A stretch of DNA of 64,000 bases from Aureimonas endophytica (GCF_014642635.1 NZ_BMIQ01000001.1:1116001-1180000), one strand, 5' to 3'; shown: positions 1-8,014, counted from the stretch's first letter. Made by a program: numbers and translations. Notes: generated by a model not told the origin, from the letters alone.

Positions 1-409
1 CGTGATTGGCGATGCCGACCGCGACGACGACGATCCCACCCGTTTCGGCCAGCCCGGCAAGGCGGGTGGCGAGATCCTCCGCGCCCGGTCTCGCCACCCG
101 CGCCACGCCATGGGCCAGCACGCCGCGATGCATCGGAAAGCCGGCGACGGCGTCGATCACGTTGCGCCCGGCGACGAGCACCGGCACGTCCGGCGGCAGG
201 GCGGCGAGAAGATCGGCGAGGCCGGCGACGCGGTTCTCCAGCACCAGGAGGCGTTCCGGCCGGAAGAAGCGCGAGCGGACGAGGCCGTCGACGACGACCG
301 TGCCTTCCGCGATGAAACCGCCGTCGCGCACGAGATCGCGCTCGCGGATGTCGCGAAACACCGCGACCCGGGGATCGTTCGGATCGCTGATCCGCAGCAA
401 CTCTGCCAA
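1..409 (-). CDS. TrmH/SpoU-family RNA methyltransferase, N-terminal part (cut by window edge)
   Basis: Reading the minus strand gives a protein opening with LLRISDPNDPRV and then FRDIRERDLVRDGGFIAEG, the typical N-terminus of SpoU/TrmH-type 2'-O-ribose RNA methyltransferases. In this family that part is a substrate-binding domain ahead of the SAM-binding knot. The knot domain is just reached at the window edge (VVVAVGIANH) and the C-terminus lies outside. An in-frame TAG at 425-427 rules out an upstream ATG, so the start must be a TTG, most likely at 407-409 behind a GGCGAGGCGG stretch. The family methylates tRNA or rRNA in the cytoplasm; the exact target cannot be told from this fragment. 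Confidence 0.75.
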   Translation of the reverse strand, partial: MAELLRISDPNDPRVAVFRDIRERDLVRDGGFIAEGTVVVDGLVRSRFFRPERLLVLENRVAGLADLLAALPPDVPVLVAGRNVIDAVAGFPMHRGVLAHGVARVARPGAEDLATRLAGLAETGGIVVVAVGIANH

Positions 410-539
410 AACCGCCGCCTCGCCCTAGATCCTCATGCGGGATCGCTTCACGTCATGCTTCGCGGTTTCATGCTTCTTGTGCGGAGCCACCCGCAAGGTT
501 TCTTTACATCTGCGGCAAATCCGCGATGAGAGTCGGGCC

Positions 540-995
540 ATGCAGTGTCGTCACGCCGCCCTTATCGTCTGCGCCAGCGCGCTCTCGGCCTGCACGCCGC
601 AGGTGCCGACGATCGACATGTCGGGCATGACGCTCTCGCGCTTCGAACTGTTTCGCTACGGCGTCACCGATCCGCATGTGCAGACGACGCCCTATCGCCT
701 GACGCCGCAGAACCTCACTGACATCAAGACGCATTTCTCCGCCAACTTCACCGACGGGCGGACGCTGGAATTCGGGCCGATCTCGGCGCGGCAGAAGGCG
801 GATGGCAGCCTCGCCATCTGCGGGCTCGTCAGCGTGCGCAATCCGGATGCCTGGGCGACCGGCATGAAGCTCTTCGACGGCAGCGCCAGCTTCGACCAGT
901 TCGGCGTGCTGCGCTTCAAGCCGAACCGCCTCGCCGACGCCAATGCCAAGACCCTCGACATCTATACCGACTGCCGCGATCTCGGCGTTCTCTGA
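540..995 (+). CDS. Small putative lipoprotein, conserved hypothetical
   Basis: This is a 151-residue protein if started at ATG 540. That start is preferred because it puts a clean lipoprotein signal at the front: a short hydrophobic stretch ending in the lipobox LSAC with the acceptor Cys at residue 18. A longer reading from 435 would bury this signal. The mature part has no membrane segment and looks like one small soluble domain containing several aromatic residues (FELFRYG, FTDGRTLEFGP) and two further cysteines. I do not recognise a named family. It is probably anchored to the inner or outer membrane facing the periplasm. It runs convergently toward the copper gene cluster. Confidence 0.6.
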   Translation: MQCRHAALIVCASALSACTPQVPTIDMSGMTLSRFELFRYGVTDPHVQTTPYRLTPQNLTDIKTHFSANFTDGRTLEFGPISARQKADGSLAICGLVSVRNPDAWATGMKLFDGSASFDQFGVLRFKPNRLADANAKTLDIYTDCRDLGVL

Positions 996-1004
996 AGCGG
1001 CCCG

Positions 1005-2603
1005 TCACGGCCGGATGTCGATGACGCCCTCGACCCGTTCGCGCCCCGCGTCCCTCGTCTCGATCTCGATGCCGATCGTCCAGCGCCCGCCGGACGGCAG
1101 GTCGGCCGTCGCCCGCAAGGTGCCGTCGCCGGGCTTCTCCGCCGGTCGGCGGATCGGCGCGACGCCCGGCTCCGGCGCGGTGAAGGTGATGCTCGCGGCG
1201 GCGGGATCGACCGGCGCGTAGTCGATCGTCGCCAGGGTCGCGGTCAGCGTCACCGGGCCGGCCTGGCCGGGCGTCACCGTGACATCCGCCTGAAGCCGGC
1301 CGGTCGTCAGATGGGCGACCGCCGGCCGCGCGGCGGCTTCCGCGAGCGCCCGAGGCGGCGGCGTGAAGCGCCAGAGGCCGACCAGCGCGAGGATCAGGAG
1401 AACCAGCGCCACTTCCATGCCGATGGCGCCGACCATGCGCTCGCCCGCCCCCCGGTCGGCTCCGCCGAGAACCGGGGCCGTGAGGCTCCAGCGATTGGCG
1501 GCGGCGATGAGGAGAAGCAGCCCGACGAGCGCCAGCTTGGCGAGGAGAACCCAGCCATAGGCCGTGGTCCAGAGCGCCGCGACGCTCTCAACCTGCACCA
1601 CGGCGAGCAGCGCGCCGGAGGCGACGAGCAGGGCGAGAGCCGGCGCGATCCGGTCGGAGAAGCGGCGCAGCGCCGCGCGCCCGGCTTCCGAACCGGACTG
1701 GAGCGCGAGGCCGAGCGGCAACAGGCTGCCGAGCCAGAAGGCGAGCGTCACGCCATGCAGGAAGACCGCCGGCCGCGTCAGCCATTGCGGCGGCGCGGTC
1801 GCGGCATGCCCGGCGGCGGCGAGCGCGAGGCCGGCGCCGGCCAGCGCGAGCCCCGCCAGGATCGCGCCGGGCCGCGTATCCTTGCAGCGCAGCGCCAGAA
1901 GGCCGAGGCCGAAGGCGAGGATCGCGATCGTCACCGTGCGGCCGAAGGCGGTCTCATAGCCGGTCGCCCAGATCGCCGGCCGCAGCACGTCGCCGAGCGG
2001 CGCTTCCAGCGCGTCGAGCCCCTGCGCCGCGAGGGCAAGCGGCGCGGCGGCGAGGCCGGTGAGGAGGAAGCCGCGCACGATGCCACGCGCCGTGCCGGCG
2101 AGAGGCTGCACGAAAAGCCCGTAGGACAGGCCGCCGAGCCCGAGGAACAGGCCGAGATAGAGGAGCAGTCGCGAGGCGAAGACGAAGACGGTGACCGGCC
2201 AGTCGAGCCCCTGCGCCCGGCCGGGCGCCCCGCTCGACGCGCCGATGGAGAAGAGCAGCGTGCCGCCGACGGGATGGCCGTCGGCGGAGACGATGCGATA
2301 GGTCAGCGCATGCGTGCCGCGCGCCATCGCGGGCGGCGCGGCGATGGTGAGCACCGCGCCATCCGCCTCTTCCGCCCGCACCACCGTGCTCGCGCCGTTC
2401 GGCGCGACGAGGCGTAGGACGAGCGGCGTCACCGGCTCGGAAAAGCGCAAGCTCAGCCGCGCCGGCGCCTGTTCCACCACGGCGTCGTCGGCCGGTTCCG
2501 AGCCGATCAGCGTCGCATGGGCGAAGGCCGGAGCGGAGAAGGCGACGACGAGAAGGACGAGCGCCAGAAACAGGGCCGACAGGCGCTGGAGAATACGAGG
2601 CAT
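1005..2603 (-). CDS. CopC-CopD fusion copper resistance/uptake protein
   Basis: This 532-residue protein joins two normally separate copper proteins. Residues 1-28 are a signal peptide, and the mature protein would start with His29 (AHATLIGSEPAD), as in periplasmic copper-binding CopC, whose N-terminal His is a copper ligand. A second family His lies in DGHPVGG near residue 113. From about residue 135 to 410 follow multiple membrane segments of the CopD type. A last periplasmic-like domain of about 100 residues (430-532) resembles FixH/YtkA-type beta domains. CopC/CopD proteins bind copper in the periplasm and move it across the inner membrane. It is the last gene of a three-gene copper cluster on this strand. 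Confidence 0.85.
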   Translation of the reverse strand: MPRILQRLSALFLALVLLVVAFSAPAFAHATLIGSEPADDAVVEQAPARLSLRFSEPVTPLVLRLVAPNGASTVVRAEEADGAVLTIAAPPAMARGTHALTYRIVSADGHPVGGTLLFSIGASSGAPGRAQGLDWPVTVFVFASRLLLYLGLFLGLGGLSYGLFVQPLAGTARGIVRGFLLTGLAAAPLALAAQGLDALEAPLGDVLRPAIWATGYETAFGRTVTIAILAFGLGLLALRCKDTRPGAILAGLALAGAGLALAAAGHAATAPPQWLTRPAVFLHGVTLAFWLGSLLPLGLALQSGSEAGRAALRRFSDRIAPALALLVASGALLAVVQVESVAALWTTAYGWVLLAKLALVGLLLLIAAANRWSLTAPVLGGADRGAGERMVGAIGMEVALVLLILALVGLWRFTPPPRALAEAAARPAVAHLTTGRLQADVTVTPGQAGPVTLTATLATIDYAPVDPAAASITFTAPEPGVAPIRRPAEKPGDGTLRATADLPSGGRWTIGIEIETRDAGRERVEGVIDIRP

Positions 2604-2673
2604 CCGTGAGGCGCTCCGGACATGGCCGGCCGGCGCGGACGAGCCGCACGCGGCCGGCCTGTCCCATGAGGAA

Positions 2674-3177
2674 TCAATGGGCGTCGTCGGAACCGGTGGC
2701 GCCCATCTTATCGACCTGCAGATAGACGTCGACCTTGCCGCCCTTCTCGAAGGTGAGGGTCAACGGCACCTTGTCGCCGAGCTTCAGGGGCGCCTTCAGA
2801 TCGATGAGCATCAGATGGAGGCCGCTCGGCTTGAAGGTGACGGTCTTGCCGGGCGGGATCTCCAGGCCGCCCGTAACGGGCCGCATGGTCATGACGCCGT
2901 TGTCCAGCGCCATGTCGTGGATCTCGACGCGCTCGGCGGCCGGGCTCGCCATGCCGATCAGCCGATCGGCGGCGCTGCCCTCGTTCTTGAGGCCGAGATA
3001 GCCGGCGCCGACCTTGGCGCCCGGCGGCGTCGCGCGGCTCCAGGGATGCTCGATCTCGACCGAGCCGGCCTTGAACTCGTGGGCGGAGCTGGCGGACGCG
3101 CCGAATGCGACGCCGAGCGCCAGGGCGAGCGGGGTGGCGAGGCCGCGAAGCGCTCGAAGACGGGGGAGAAAGGACAT
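2674..3177 (-). CDS. PCu(A)C family periplasmic copper chaperone
   Basis: This 167-residue protein has a signal peptide (about residues 1-32, ending ASSA) and a single PCu(A)C domain. The copper-binding pattern of the family, H-x(n)-M ... H-x-M, is visible as EIHDMALDNGVM and, further on, SGLHLML. A His/Asp-rich tail ends the protein. Members bind Cu(I) in the periplasm and deliver it to the CuA or CuB site of cytochrome oxidases. It lies 70 bp upstream of the CopC-CopD fusion and downstream of the DUF2946 gene, all on the same strand, which suggests one copper-handling transcription unit. Confidence 0.9.
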   Translation of the reverse strand: MSFLPRLRALRGLATPLALALGVAFGASASSAHEFKAGSVEIEHPWSRATPPGAKVGAGYLGLKNEGSAADRLIGMASPAAERVEIHDMALDNGVMTMRPVTGGLEIPPGKTVTFKPSGLHLMLIDLKAPLKLGDKVPLTLTFEKGGKVDVYLQVDKMGATGSDDAH

Positions 3178-3282
3178 GCGAAACTCTCTGGAATTCGGGC
3201 GCGTGCCGGCCGGCGGCCAGGAACGACGACGCCCGTCGATCGAAACGATGCCGGCGGGCCGAAGCCGGCCGGGCGAAGACGA

Positions 3283-3672
3283 TCAGAGACGACGCGGCGG
3301 CGCCCGCGCATTCAGCGGCGCGGCGGGCGCGCCCGGGGCGACGCCCACGCGAAGCGGCCGGCCGGCCGCGAGCGGCAGACGGGCGGGCAGCGGCAGGCTC
3401 GCGGCCGTTGGCGGCGGCACGGCGGCCGCACCCAGCAGACAGCCAAGCCCGCAGCAGGCGACGCGCCCGCCATGCGAATCGTCATGGCCGGAGGCGGCCC
3501 GATGCCCGTGGCCCTCGCTCCCGGCGGCACAGATGACATTGCCGAACTGGTCGCGCGGCGGGGCGCCAGCCTCGGCGCCGAGCGCGGCGGCGAAGAGCAG
3601 CGCCTGGACGGCCAGAAGCAGCGCGGCGAATTTCGCCGCCGGCCGCCGCCATCCGATCCGTCGCTGCCTCAA
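3283..3672 (-). CDS. DUF2946-like small exported protein of copper cluster
   Basis: About 129 residues when started at TTG 3672, which has a good GAGAGGGG Shine-Dalgarno sequence 7 bases ahead. The longest open frame would begin inside the adjacent tRNA and is unlikely. A hydrophobic N-terminal segment (AALLLAVQALLFAAAL) acts as a signal or anchor. It is followed by the DUF2946 hallmarks: QFGNVICAAG, a His/Asp-rich stretch (HGHRAASGHDDSHGG) and CCGLGCLLG. The cysteines and histidines could bind metal. Family members often sit beside PCu(A)C and CopC genes, as here, but the biochemical role is unknown. The product is rich in Ala, Pro and Gly toward its end. Confidence 0.6.
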   Translation of the reverse strand: MRQRRIGWRRPAAKFAALLLAVQALLFAAALGAEAGAPPRDQFGNVICAAGSEGHGHRAASGHDDSHGGRVACCGLGCLLGAAAVPPPTAASLPLPARLPLAAGRPLRVGVAPGAPAAPLNARAPPRRL

Positions 3673-3822
3673 GATGCCAGCCCCTCTCGTGAGGACCGAG
3701 GCTCTAGCATGGCCTCCCGCCGGAAGGAAACGCGGCAAGATGGCGGCGCAAGACCGGAGGACCCAAGCCGAACACATCGGCCGGGGGTCTATCGATCGAT
3801 CAGATTTTGAAGGGAAGGACAC

Positions 3823-3897
3823 TGGTACGCCCAAGGGGAATCGAACCCCTGTTTGCGCCGTGAGAGGGCGCCGTCCTAACCGCTAGACGATGGGCGC
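3823..3897 (-). tRNA. tRNA-Glu (anticodon CTC), CCA encoded
   Basis: Read on the minus strand the gene starts GCGCCCATCGTCTAGCGG and folds into a full cloverleaf. The acceptor stem GCGCCCA pairs with TGGGCGT (first pair G-U), the D arm carries TAGCGGTTAGGA, the anticodon loop is CTCTCAC giving anticodon CTC, and the T arm contains GGTTCGATTCC. Discriminator A is followed by genomic CCA. Anticodon CTC decodes GAG. The gene stands between the copper cluster and the DUF6476-like gene. Confidence 0.95.
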
Positions 3898-3964
3898 GTA
3901 ACCAGTGTGGCGTCCGTATAGCCGGGCTTTTCCGGCTTGGCAAGCGCCTTTGTGACGGTTTCGT

Positions 3965-4315
3965 TCAGGGCTTCACGAGGTCGTAGCGCGCCACCACACG
4001 GCCCGTCGCGAGATCGATGCGCAGGAGGCGCTCGGCGGCCCCGTCGCGCAGGCGCAGCAGCGCCTGGCCGTCGCCCATCGCCATGTCTTCCACCTCGGCC
4101 CCCGCCGGCAGCTCGACCTTGAGGGGAACGTTCGGATCGAGCGCAGCGGGCCGATCGCGGCCGATCTTGTAGACAACCGCCGCCAGCACGGCCATAACCG
4201 CGACCATCATCACTCCGACCGAGACGGCCAGCAACCGGACCATCTTGCGGCGCAGCCGTTCCGTCGCAGGATCGAGGGGCTTTTCCGCCTCGTCGTCGAG
4301 GTCCGCTTTCGCCAT
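3965..4315 (-). CDS. Small single-pass membrane protein (DUF6476-like)
   Basis: A 116-residue protein with an acidic/basic N-terminus (LDDEAEKPLDPATERLRRK), one strong membrane helix at about residues 27-50 (LLAVSVGVMMVAVMAVLAAVV) and a C-terminal periplasmic-like domain of beta character containing paired Arg/Asp repeats (LLRLRDGAAERLLRIDLATG). This matches the small alphaproteobacterial DUF6476-type proteins found divergently next to rluD. Its function is not known. The start ATG lies within the same CCATGG palindrome as the start proposed for rluD on the other strand, so the two divergent frames overlap by two bases. Confidence 0.7.
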   Translation of the reverse strand: MAKADLDDEAEKPLDPATERLRRKMVRLLAVSVGVMMVAVMAVLAAVVYKIGRDRPAALDPNVPLKVELPAGAEVEDMAMGDGQALLRLRDGAAERLLRIDLATGRVVARYDLVKP

Positions 4316-5405
4316 GGCATCATCCCGTTCCCGCCCGGGCGCTTCGCCCGCCTCCGCTCCTAGCGTCGCGCTCCCCGCCGAGGCAAGCCACATCGCCGAG
4401 ACGGAGGACGGCGCCGAGGCGGGCCGCTTCGTCGCCGACGCGCCGGCTGCGGGGCAGCGGCTCGACCAGTTCCTCACCGCGCGTCTGGCCGGCGCCTTCT
4501 CGCGCAGCCGCATCCAGGCCGTGATCGAGAGCGGCGGCGTCCGCATCGACGGCCGCCCCGTCGCGTCCCCGAGCCGCCGCCTTACGGAAGGCGAGACGGT
4601 GGAGATGACCGTGCCGGAGGCCGAGGAGCCCGATCCGCAGCCGGAGCCGATTCCGCTGACGATCCTCTACGAGGACGAGGCGCTGATCGTCATCGACAAG
4701 CCGGCGGGGCTCGTCGTCCATCCGGGCGCCGGCAACTGGACCGGCACGCTGGTCAACGCGCTGCTGCATCATTGCGGCGACAGTCTCTCGGGGATCGGCG
4801 GGGTGAAGCGCCCCGGCATCGTGCACCGCCTCGACAAGGATACGAGCGGCGTCATGGTCGTCGCCAAGACCGATCTCGCGCATCGTTCGCTCTCGGAACA
4901 GTTCGCCGCCCATGGTCGCGACGGGCGCATGGAGCGGGCCTATCTCGCCGTGGTCTGGGGCGTGCCGGCGCGGCCGAAGGGGCGAATCGAGGCCGCGCTC
5001 GGCCGCTCCAGCCTCGACCGGCTGAAGCGTCAGGTGGTGCCGGAGAGTCGCGCCGATGCACGCCATGCCGTCACTCACTACGAAGTGATGGCGCGCGGCG
5101 TCGGCGACAGCACCGCCCTCCTCCGCTGCATTCTGGAGACTGGCCGCACCCATCAGATCCGCGTGCACATGGCCCATGCGGGCCATCCGCTGATCGGCGA
5201 CGAGCTCTACGGAAAATCCTTCCGCACCAAGGCCCTGCGCTTGCCGGAGCCGGCCGGCGCGATCGCCGCCGCCTTCCCCCGGCAGGCCCTCCACGCCGCG
5301 AGCCTCGGCTTCGAACACCCACTGACGGGCGCGCCGCTCCGCTTCGAGACCGCCCCGCCGGAAGACTTCCGGACCCTCGCCGAGGCCTTGGAACTTGCGA
5401 GATGA
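4314..5405 (+). CDS. rluD: RluA/RluD-family 23S rRNA pseudouridine synthase
   Basis: About 363 residues. An S4 RNA-binding domain (RLDQFLTARL, SRIQAVIESGGVRIDG) is followed by the pseudouridine synthase domain. The catalytic Asp is D174 in HRLDKDTSG, and the typical RTHQIRVHMAHAGHPLIGD motif follows. RluD-type enzymes make pseudouridines in the 23S rRNA loop of helix 69; RluA-family paralogues with other targets cannot be excluded. ATG 4314 is the best available start, but it shares its bases with the start of the divergent small membrane gene, leaving only a weak GAGG about 11 bases ahead. The rpoH gene lies 210 bp downstream with its own promoter. Confidence 0.85.
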   Translation: MASSRSRPGASPASAPSVALPAEASHIAETEDGAEAGRFVADAPAAGQRLDQFLTARLAGAFSRSRIQAVIESGGVRIDGRPVASPSRRLTEGETVEMTVPEAEEPDPQPEPIPLTILYEDEALIVIDKPAGLVVHPGAGNWTGTLVNALLHHCGDSLSGIGGVKRPGIVHRLDKDTSGVMVVAKTDLAHRSLSEQFAAHGRDGRMERAYLAVVWGVPARPKGRIEAALGRSSLDRLKRQVVPESRADARHAVTHYEVMARGVGDSTALLRCILETGRTHQIRVHMAHAGHPLIGDELYGKSFRTKALRLPEPAGAIAAAFPRQALHAASLGFEHPLTGAPLRFETAPPEDFRTLAEALELAR

Positions 5406-5499
5406 ACGAAGCTTTAGATGCAGGCGCGGCCGGAACCGCGCATAATGGCGCTCCGAACGTTCGGTGAACGATGCGTTCGACGATGGTTGCCGAACGCCC

Positions 5500-5528
5500 G
5501 CTGAAATTTGACGGGACAATCCCCATCT
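5500..5528 (+). promoter_or_regulatory. Heat-shock (sigma-32-type) promoter for rpoH
   Basis: GCTGAAA (5500-5506) and CCCCATCT (5521-5528) are separated by 14 bases. The second matches the sigma-32 -10 consensus CCCCATNT exactly, and the first matches five of seven positions of CTTGAAA. Transcription would start near 5535, about 80 bases before the rpoH ATG. This would let RpoH activate its own gene. Confidence 0.55.
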
Positions 5529-5615
5529 GAAGCTACGCGGGGGTGGGCGTTTCGCGATCTCCGCACGCGGCCGGCCCGGAATCGGGCGGCCGACTTCGAT
5601 TATGGAGGGTGCATC

Positions 5616-6518
5616 ATGGCCCAAGCCAACTTGCCGAGCATCGCGTCGGGCGAAGGGGGTCTCAGCCGTTACCTGGAGGAGATCCGGCGTTTTCCGATGC
5701 TGGAGCCGCAAGAGGAATACATGCTGGCGAAGCGCTATGCCGAACATGGCGACCGCAACGCCGCGCAAAAGCTCGTCACCAGCCATCTCCGCCTCGTGGC
5801 GAAGATCGCCATGGGCTATCGCGGCTATGGTCTGCCGATCGGCGAGGTCGTCTCCGAGGGCAATGTCGGTCTCATGCAGGCGGTGAAGCGCTTCGACGCC
5901 GATCGCGGCTTCCGCTTGGCCACCTATGCCATGTGGTGGATCAAGGCGGCGATTCAAGAATATATCCTGCGGTCGTGGAGCCTCGTGAAGATGGGCACGA
6001 CGGCCAACCAGAAGCGGCTGTTCTTCAACCTGCGCAAGATGAAGAGCCGCATCCAGGCGCTGGACGAGGGCGATCTGAAGCCCGATCAGGTCCATCTCAT
6101 CGCCACCCAGCTCGGCGTGTCCGAGGAAGAGGTGGTGTCGATGAACCGGCGCCTGTCCGGCGACGCCTCGCTCAATGCACCGATCCGCGCGACGGAGGGC
6201 GAATCCGGCGAATGGCAGGACTGGCTCGTCGATCAGGCCGAGAACCAGGAAGAGATGCTGGTCGAGCAGGACGAGATGGAGCAGCGGCGCGGCATGTTGC
6301 AGAACGCCCTCGGCGTGCTGAACGAGCGCGAGCGCCGCATCTTCGAGGCCCGCCGCCTCGCCGAGGAGCCGCTGACGCTGGAAGCTCTGTCCGGCGAGTT
6401 CGACATTAGCCGCGAGCGCGTGCGCCAGATCGAGGTTCGCGCCTTCGAGAAGGTGCAGAAGGCGGTGCGCGACACCGCCGAAGCCGCCCGCCGCGCCCTG
6501 CGGCCGGTGACGGCGTAA
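5616..6518 (+). CDS. rpoH: RNA polymerase sigma-32 (heat-shock) factor RpoH
   Basis: 300 residues, the usual size. Region 2 shows SHLRLVAKIAMGYRGYGLPIGE and the core-binding/-10 recognition stretch GFRLATYAMWWIKAAIQEYILRSW. The RpoH box QKRLFFNLRK lies at residues 132-140/141. Region 4 ends with the helix-turn-helix ISRERVRQIEVRAFEKVQ. Start ATG 5616 has a strong GGAGGG seven bases ahead. RpoH directs RNA polymerase to heat-shock promoters for chaperones and proteases; FtsH, encoded at 19-21 kb, is the protease that normally degrades it. Many Rhizobiales carry two rpoH genes; the length and box fit an rpoH1-type protein, but I cannot settle which paralogue this is. Confidence 0.95.
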   Translation: MAQANLPSIASGEGGLSRYLEEIRRFPMLEPQEEYMLAKRYAEHGDRNAAQKLVTSHLRLVAKIAMGYRGYGLPIGEVVSEGNVGLMQAVKRFDADRGFRLATYAMWWIKAAIQEYILRSWSLVKMGTTANQKRLFFNLRKMKSRIQALDEGDLKPDQVHLIATQLGVSEEEVVSMNRRLSGDASLNAPIRATEGESGEWQDWLVDQAENQEEMLVEQDEMEQRRGMLQNALGVLNERERRIFEARRLAEEPLTLEALSGEFDISRERVRQIEVRAFEKVQKAVRDTAEAARRALRPVTA

Positions 6519-6529
6519 GACCGCGAAAC

Positions 6530-6564
6530 GCGGAGATCGACCGAGTGAATCGGTCGGTCTCCGC
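6530..6564 (+). terminator. Hairpin terminator after rpoH
   Basis: Twelve bases past the rpoH stop, GCGGAGATCGACCGA and TCGGTCGGTCTCCGC form a long stem with a small internal mismatch and a GTGAA loop. The following T-run is weak (CTTCTAAAGG), so termination strength is uncertain. Confidence 0.5.
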
Positions 6565-6661
6565 GCCGCGCTTCTAAAGGCGGCAAACCTGGCCTGTCTT
6601 CGGGCCCATGTCTCGCCATCGTCTGGGTGTCATTCCCATACCCAGTTCCCCGAGCGTGCCG

Positions 6662-7096
6662 TCAGGCGCGCGGCAGAACGACGACCGCCTCGACCTCGAA
6701 CAGCATGGGGTCGATCGCGAGCTTGGGAACGGGAACGAGCGTTTGCGCCGGCAGCGCCGCCCCGAACATCTCCGTGACCGCCTGCGTCAACACGCCGAGC
6801 TTGGACATGTCGTGGTCGACGACGAAGACCGTCAGCTTGGCGACATGTTCCGGCTTGGCTCCCAGCGCATCGAGGGCGAGACGGAGATTGCGATAGGCCT
6901 GGCCAACCTGCGCGGCGAAGTCCGGGGACAGGGCGCCGGTGGCGTCCTGGCCGCCCTGGCCAGAAACGAAGGCCAGCCTCGCGCCGCCCGGCACGACCAC
7001 CGCCGTGCTGTAACCGTTGGGCGACGGGTCGTGGAGCGCCGACGGATTGACGATGGTCAGCGCGTCGGCGGCAAGCGCCGGAGAAGCGGCCAGCAT
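6662..7096 (-). CDS. RidA/YjgF/YER057c-family protein
   Basis: 144 residues from ATG 7096, which has a good AGGAGG Shine-Dalgarno. The RidA fold is visible in the N-terminal beta strands (GYSTAVVVPGGARLAFVSGQ), the central helix (QVGQAYRNLRLALDALGA) and the C-terminal VEAVVVLPRA. RidA proteins hydrolyse reactive enamine/imine intermediates; paralogues in this large family have other uses, and the usual C-terminal catalytic Arg context (C/GxxV/IExxA) is only partly kept, ending FEVEAVVVL. It is divergent from a TetR regulator with two matched operators between them. One operator falls inside the predicted ridA promoter, so repression by the neighbour is likely. Confidence 0.85.
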   Translation of the reverse strand: MLAASPALAADALTIVNPSALHDPSPNGYSTAVVVPGGARLAFVSGQGGQDATGALSPDFAAQVGQAYRNLRLALDALGAKPEHVAKLTVFVVDHDMSKLGVLTQAVTEMFGAALPAQTLVPVPKLAIDPMLFEVEAVVVLPRA

Positions 7097-7225
7097 GGGA
7101 TGTCCTCCTGAGACGAGATGCTTGACGAGGCCGGGCACGGTCTTCCCGCGACCAAACCGGAACGGAATTCTCCGCCGGCCCGACCGGGAAAGCCGTGTGA
7201 CGGCGTGAGACATCGCACGGTGACT

Positions 7226-7262
7226 CGTACGATGTACGTCTTGTAGTATCGTACGCTGTACG
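7226..7262. promoter_or_regulatory. Two tandem TetR-type operators in the ridA-tetR intergenic region
   Basis: Two 13-bp inverted repeats of the same form, CGTAC-N3-GTACG, lie at 7226-7238 (spacer GAT) and 7250-7262 (spacer GCT), with starts 24 bp apart. On the minus strand a plausible ridA promoter has TTGACT (complement of 7263-7268) and TACAAG (complement of 7240-7245) with a 17-base spacer, and the second operator fills that spacer. A dimeric TetR protein bound there would block transcription. Confidence 0.7.
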
Positions 7263-7333
7263 AGTCAAGTTCGCCTGTCGACATAGCCCCCGTCGGCGGC
7301 CACAACCGGGGTCTGGATCGAGGGACAAGGCCG

Positions 7334-8014
7334 ATGGCAGGCAAGCGCGGCAAGGCGCGGACCGATGGGGGCGGAACGGGCGAGGACGCGCCAAGCGACC
7401 CGCCCCTCACCCGCGAACGCATCGTGGCGACGGCCGTCGACCTTCTGGATGCCGAGGGCATCGGCGGCCTGACGATGCGCCGGCTGGCCGACCGCCTCGG
7501 CGCGGGCGTGATGAGCCTCTACTGGCATGTCGAGAACAAGGACGACGTCCTGGCCCTGGCGCTCGATACGGTGCTCGCCTATCGCCCGCCCGCGTCGACG
7601 GATGTTCCGGCCGATTGGCGCGGGCAGGTCGTTCATCTCTTGGAGGACTGGCGCGTCGCCATGCTGCGCCATCCCTGGGCCGCGACGCTACTGCCGCGCC
7701 AGCCCCTCGGCCGGAACGCGCTCGACCGTCTCGAACGACTAAGCAGGACGCTATCCGAAGCGGGGGTGGCGGACGACGATCTGAACGCCGCGATCTGGTC
7801 GCTCTGGAACTCGGTGATGGGCGCCACGGTGACGCGGGCCAGCTACGATCGTTCGGCGGAAGACCGCGCGGCGGCGCAGCGCCGCCTCGAAGACCCGAGC
7901 GGGCAGCATCCGACGATCGAACGCTCCCGCCTGCTTCTGGACGACGATTGGGACGGCGTCTTTCGACGCGGCATCGGCTTCCTGCTCGACGGCCTGTCCC
8001 GCCGGCCGCGCTGA
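7334..8014 (+). CDS. TetR-family transcriptional repressor (TetR_C_1 type)
   Basis: 226 residues with a hydrophilic N-terminal tail. The DNA-binding helix-turn-helix lies at about residues 27-75 (RERIVATAVDLLDAEGIGGL, TMRRLADRLGAGVMSLYWHV), the standard TetR arrangement ending in the YWHV motif. The rest is a helical ligand-binding/dimerisation domain of the tetracycline-repressor C-terminal class. It probably controls itself and the divergent ridA gene through the two CGTAC-N3-GTACG operators in between. The effector is unknown. No efflux pump is adjacent, so a drug-resistance role is not indicated. Confidence 0.85.
   Translation: MAGKRGKARTDGGGTGEDAPSDPPLTRERIVATAVDLLDAEGIGGLTMRRLADRLGAGVMSLYWHVENKDDVLALALDTVLAYRPPASTDVPADWRGQVVHLLEDWRVAMLRHPWAATLLPRQPLGRNALDRLERLSRTLSEAGVADDDLNAAIWSLWNSVMGATVTRASYDRSAEDRAAAQRRLEDPSGQHPTIERSRLLLDDDWDGVFRRGIGFLLDGLSRRPR

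Noticed and set aside
4320-6095. A 591-residue minus-strand frame antisense to rluD and rpoH
   Set aside because: Both plus-strand genes are unmistakable by catalytic and sigma-factor motifs. The minus frame has no domain.
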